Part shown: one piece after another, positions 62,436 to 64,000 of the stretch
Layout of the letters: each line of letters opens with the position of its first letter
How positions within the stretch are numbered: position 1 is the first letter of the stretch
Origin: Pomacea canaliculata
Lineage: Eukaryota > Mollusca > Gastropoda > Architaenioglossa > Ampullariidae
NCBI RefSeq assembly: GCF_003073045.1
Contig: NC_037592.1
Span: 9,080,007-9,144,006, forward strand
Reading direction: 5' to 3'
DNA length: 64,000 bases
Notes under the pieces: model-generated
The model's database searches: none
Told to the model about the DNA's origin: nothing
The model's input: the letters and a program-made list of their open reading frames with translations, nothing else
Made by a program: the position numbers and the translations under genes

Positions 62436-62947
62436 GTGTGATTCGTGTGATACAAAATAGGAAATGTGTAGTAGGCTTCTGTAATTCAGTTAGAAATTTG
62501 TCCTCTGTGGAACATTTGTGCAAAATGTACTCCCTAAATACAGTTTAAAGAGTGTAAGAAAAGCAAAGGACAGTGAGAAGAAAGAGAATATTCAAGAAGT
62601 AATGTAGACAATGGGAGAAAGAGTGGGGAATGGTCCAGTGACCATGGAGACGAGGGGTTCAGCAGGGATGAGATGCAATCAAATGAATAAATCAGACAAT
62701 CGCCGATGAATGAGATTTTTCGCGGCTCACTGGAGTGAGCTTGCCAACCGTTGTCCTATAAATAGAGAGTATAGAGAGAAAGAAAGGAAGTGGGAACATG
62801 AAGAAAATGAAAGGAGTAGGACAGGTAATGGCGACGGAAAGACAGAAAGTGGGACAAAAATAAGTGAGGGAAAGAAGTGAAGACAGAAGGCGGACAGAGA
62901 CAAGTGATTAAAGGATTAAAGATGACTCGTCGAACAAAAGGACTCAC

Positions 62948-63395
62948 TTGCATTCGTTATTATGATCTTCAACGGTTTTGCAGTGGTCTCTATAAGATAA
63001 TCGCTCATTTGTGACGTTAACAGTTGGGGATGACCTTAGAGACTTCTTGCAAGCATCTAGAATATCTCTGCAGGTCCTTTCTGAAACTGACAATGAAAAA
63101 CCGTTTGAGTTGTGATAATAGTTTAATGCCTTGTGGAAAGTCCAAACAAATCAGCATCAACATCAGCCTAAGATCTCTCACAACTTCAGGGACTTTGAAA
63201 AGGCCTTTGACATAGTGTGGCAAGAGAGACTATGGCAAGTGATGCAAAACTTCAGTATAGAGGAAATCGAGAAAGTTTGCTTTAAGTGCTCAATCCCTAA
63301 GTATAAAATGTACGAAAATTCGTGGAATAACATCATCTACCTGTTGGTACGATGAAGAGTAGAAATCCTGTTATCACAAGGCAGCTCCTAGGCAT
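62948..63395 (-). pseudogene. Gene 4: truncated copy of the gene 1 5' end
   Basis: Signal exon 63341-63395 (MPRSCLVITGFLLFIVPT) and D1 first exon 62948-63086 are both open and differ from gene 1 exons by only a few bases. Introns are equally similar, including the LINE fragment. No D1 second exon follows: the copy ends at about 62450, matching 19160, just before the exon at 19021. Upstream, sequence matching 20140-21330 is deleted, so the promoter is also gone. Probably non-functional unless it is spliced to unknown exons. Confidence 0.7.
63140..63310 (+). mobile_element. LINE reverse-transcriptase fragment (second copy)
   Basis: Same HNFRDFEKAFDIVWQERLW block as at 19880-20050, in the equivalent intron of gene 4. 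It was copied along with the gene, not inserted independently. Confidence 0.75.
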
Positions 63396-63459
63396 GACAA
63401 CTATATAAACCTCTTCTCTGAGGACTGAAAGTCTACAAGCTCACCTTACGGACTTTCAT

Positions 63460-64000
63460 CTGGTAGCCTTGGAGAACTGTTATGTTTGTTTTCAGCGGGA
63501 AAATTTTCAGGTCTTTGCAGTATTCAGTCCATTGGTTAAGAAAATAATTTTCTTTTCCCTGAGAGAAATGTCTGTATGTCTTCGGTATGTAAAACATTTT
63601 TAACATCTTCGTAAGGATGCTCATTATCCAGTCGGCGAAACTTACCCCAACAACCAGCACACACCCACACACACACACGCACGCACGGACGTACACGCGC
63701 AGAGACATTGTGTGAGAGAGAGAAGGAGATGGGGAGTGTGGCAAATGGACTTAGTGTCAGTGGTCTTTATTTTAATGCATTCAAGAGTAAAACTAGAAAA
63801 TGTTTTTTTTTTAATAGGGTGTGATTGCAATAAATGTTAGGTGCCCTTCAGGCCTGTTTGTTACATTATTAAGTCATTTCACTCGTAGTTTTCTTTCAAA
63901 AACGTGATTTTCTAATGAATAAATCAATATCCACCTTCACAACATCAGGCTTTGACTCCATCCTTTTCCCTTTTTTCCCATTCATACTACGTCTCTATTC
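63460..64000. other. Copy of the spacer upstream of gene 1; no gene seen
   Basis: 63523-64000 aligns with 21331-21820, including the CA-rich tract. 63405-63520 has no counterpart near gene 1 and fills the deletion junction. No gene is seen, and the duplication continues past the window edge. Confidence 0.65.

Noticed and set aside
1..64000. CRISPR array, prokaryotic operons, rRNA or tRNA genes
   Set aside because: None was seen. The repeats are microsatellites or segmental duplications, and the only tRNA-like sequence is the head of a SINE-like element near 34.38 kb.

Overview
The window is eukaryotic: AT-rich DNA with many short exons that have GT-AG borders, long introns, microsatellites, and fragments of LINE, SINE, PIF/Harbinger and other mobile elements. 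It is an animal genome. A mollusc, perhaps a gastropod, is my best guess from the style of the sequence, but nothing here proves the phylum.

The main content is a head-to-tail array of paralogous genes on the minus strand. I rebuilt three by joining exons: gene 1 (20137 to 12420, 512 aa, 14 exons), gene 2 (40698 to about 26352, at least 654 aa, 17 exons plus an unresolved last exon) and gene 3 (59157 to 47313, 663 aa, 18 exons). Each begins with a signal-peptide exon, followed by a chain of cysteine-rich modules of about 60-95 residues. Each module is encoded by two exons with the core C-x5/6-C-x(18-45)-C-x(7-8)-C-x(6-7)-C-x(17-22)-C. Genes 2 and 3 have eight modules (D1-D8), and D5-D8 repeat the D1-D4 order. 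Gene 1 has six modules because D3 and D4 are missing. Every module is bounded by phase-1 introns and split by a phase-2 intron, so modules can be lost or gained in frame. D1-D4 differ strongly between the genes, while D5-D8 are close to identical in places. I cannot name the family with confidence; the spacing only recalls the nematode T20D4.11-like (DUF19) pattern.

Left edge to 8.7 kb: gene 0, the 5' half of another array gene, is interrupted by a 100-base N gap (4288-4387). The two flanks are overlapping copies of the same region and both decay towards the gap, which looks like unmerged, unpolished contig ends. 8.7-12.4 kb: spacer with a hairpin, a TTTG repeat and a LINE relic. 12.4-20.1 kb: gene 1. 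20.1-26.3 kb: spacer with LINE relics and 3'-flank sequence shared with gene 1. 26.3-40.7 kb: gene 2, whose introns carry LINE and SINE fragments, a Harbinger transposase fragment and a broken B-family DNA polymerase fragment. 40.7-47.3 kb: spacer with a frameshifted mobile-element ORF and the relic 3' end of one more array gene. 47.3-59.2 kb: gene 3. 59.2-64 kb: a rearranged mosaic. It consists of a copy of the gene 0 upstream flank, then an inverted piece of the gene 1 3' half (plus strand), then a direct copy of the gene 1 5' end (gene 4, only two exons left).

As a set, the array would make secreted, disulfide-rich, N-glycosylated multi-module proteins. Their function is not visible from sequence. 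The array is growing, losing modules and rearranging, which is usual for lineage-specific secreted families.
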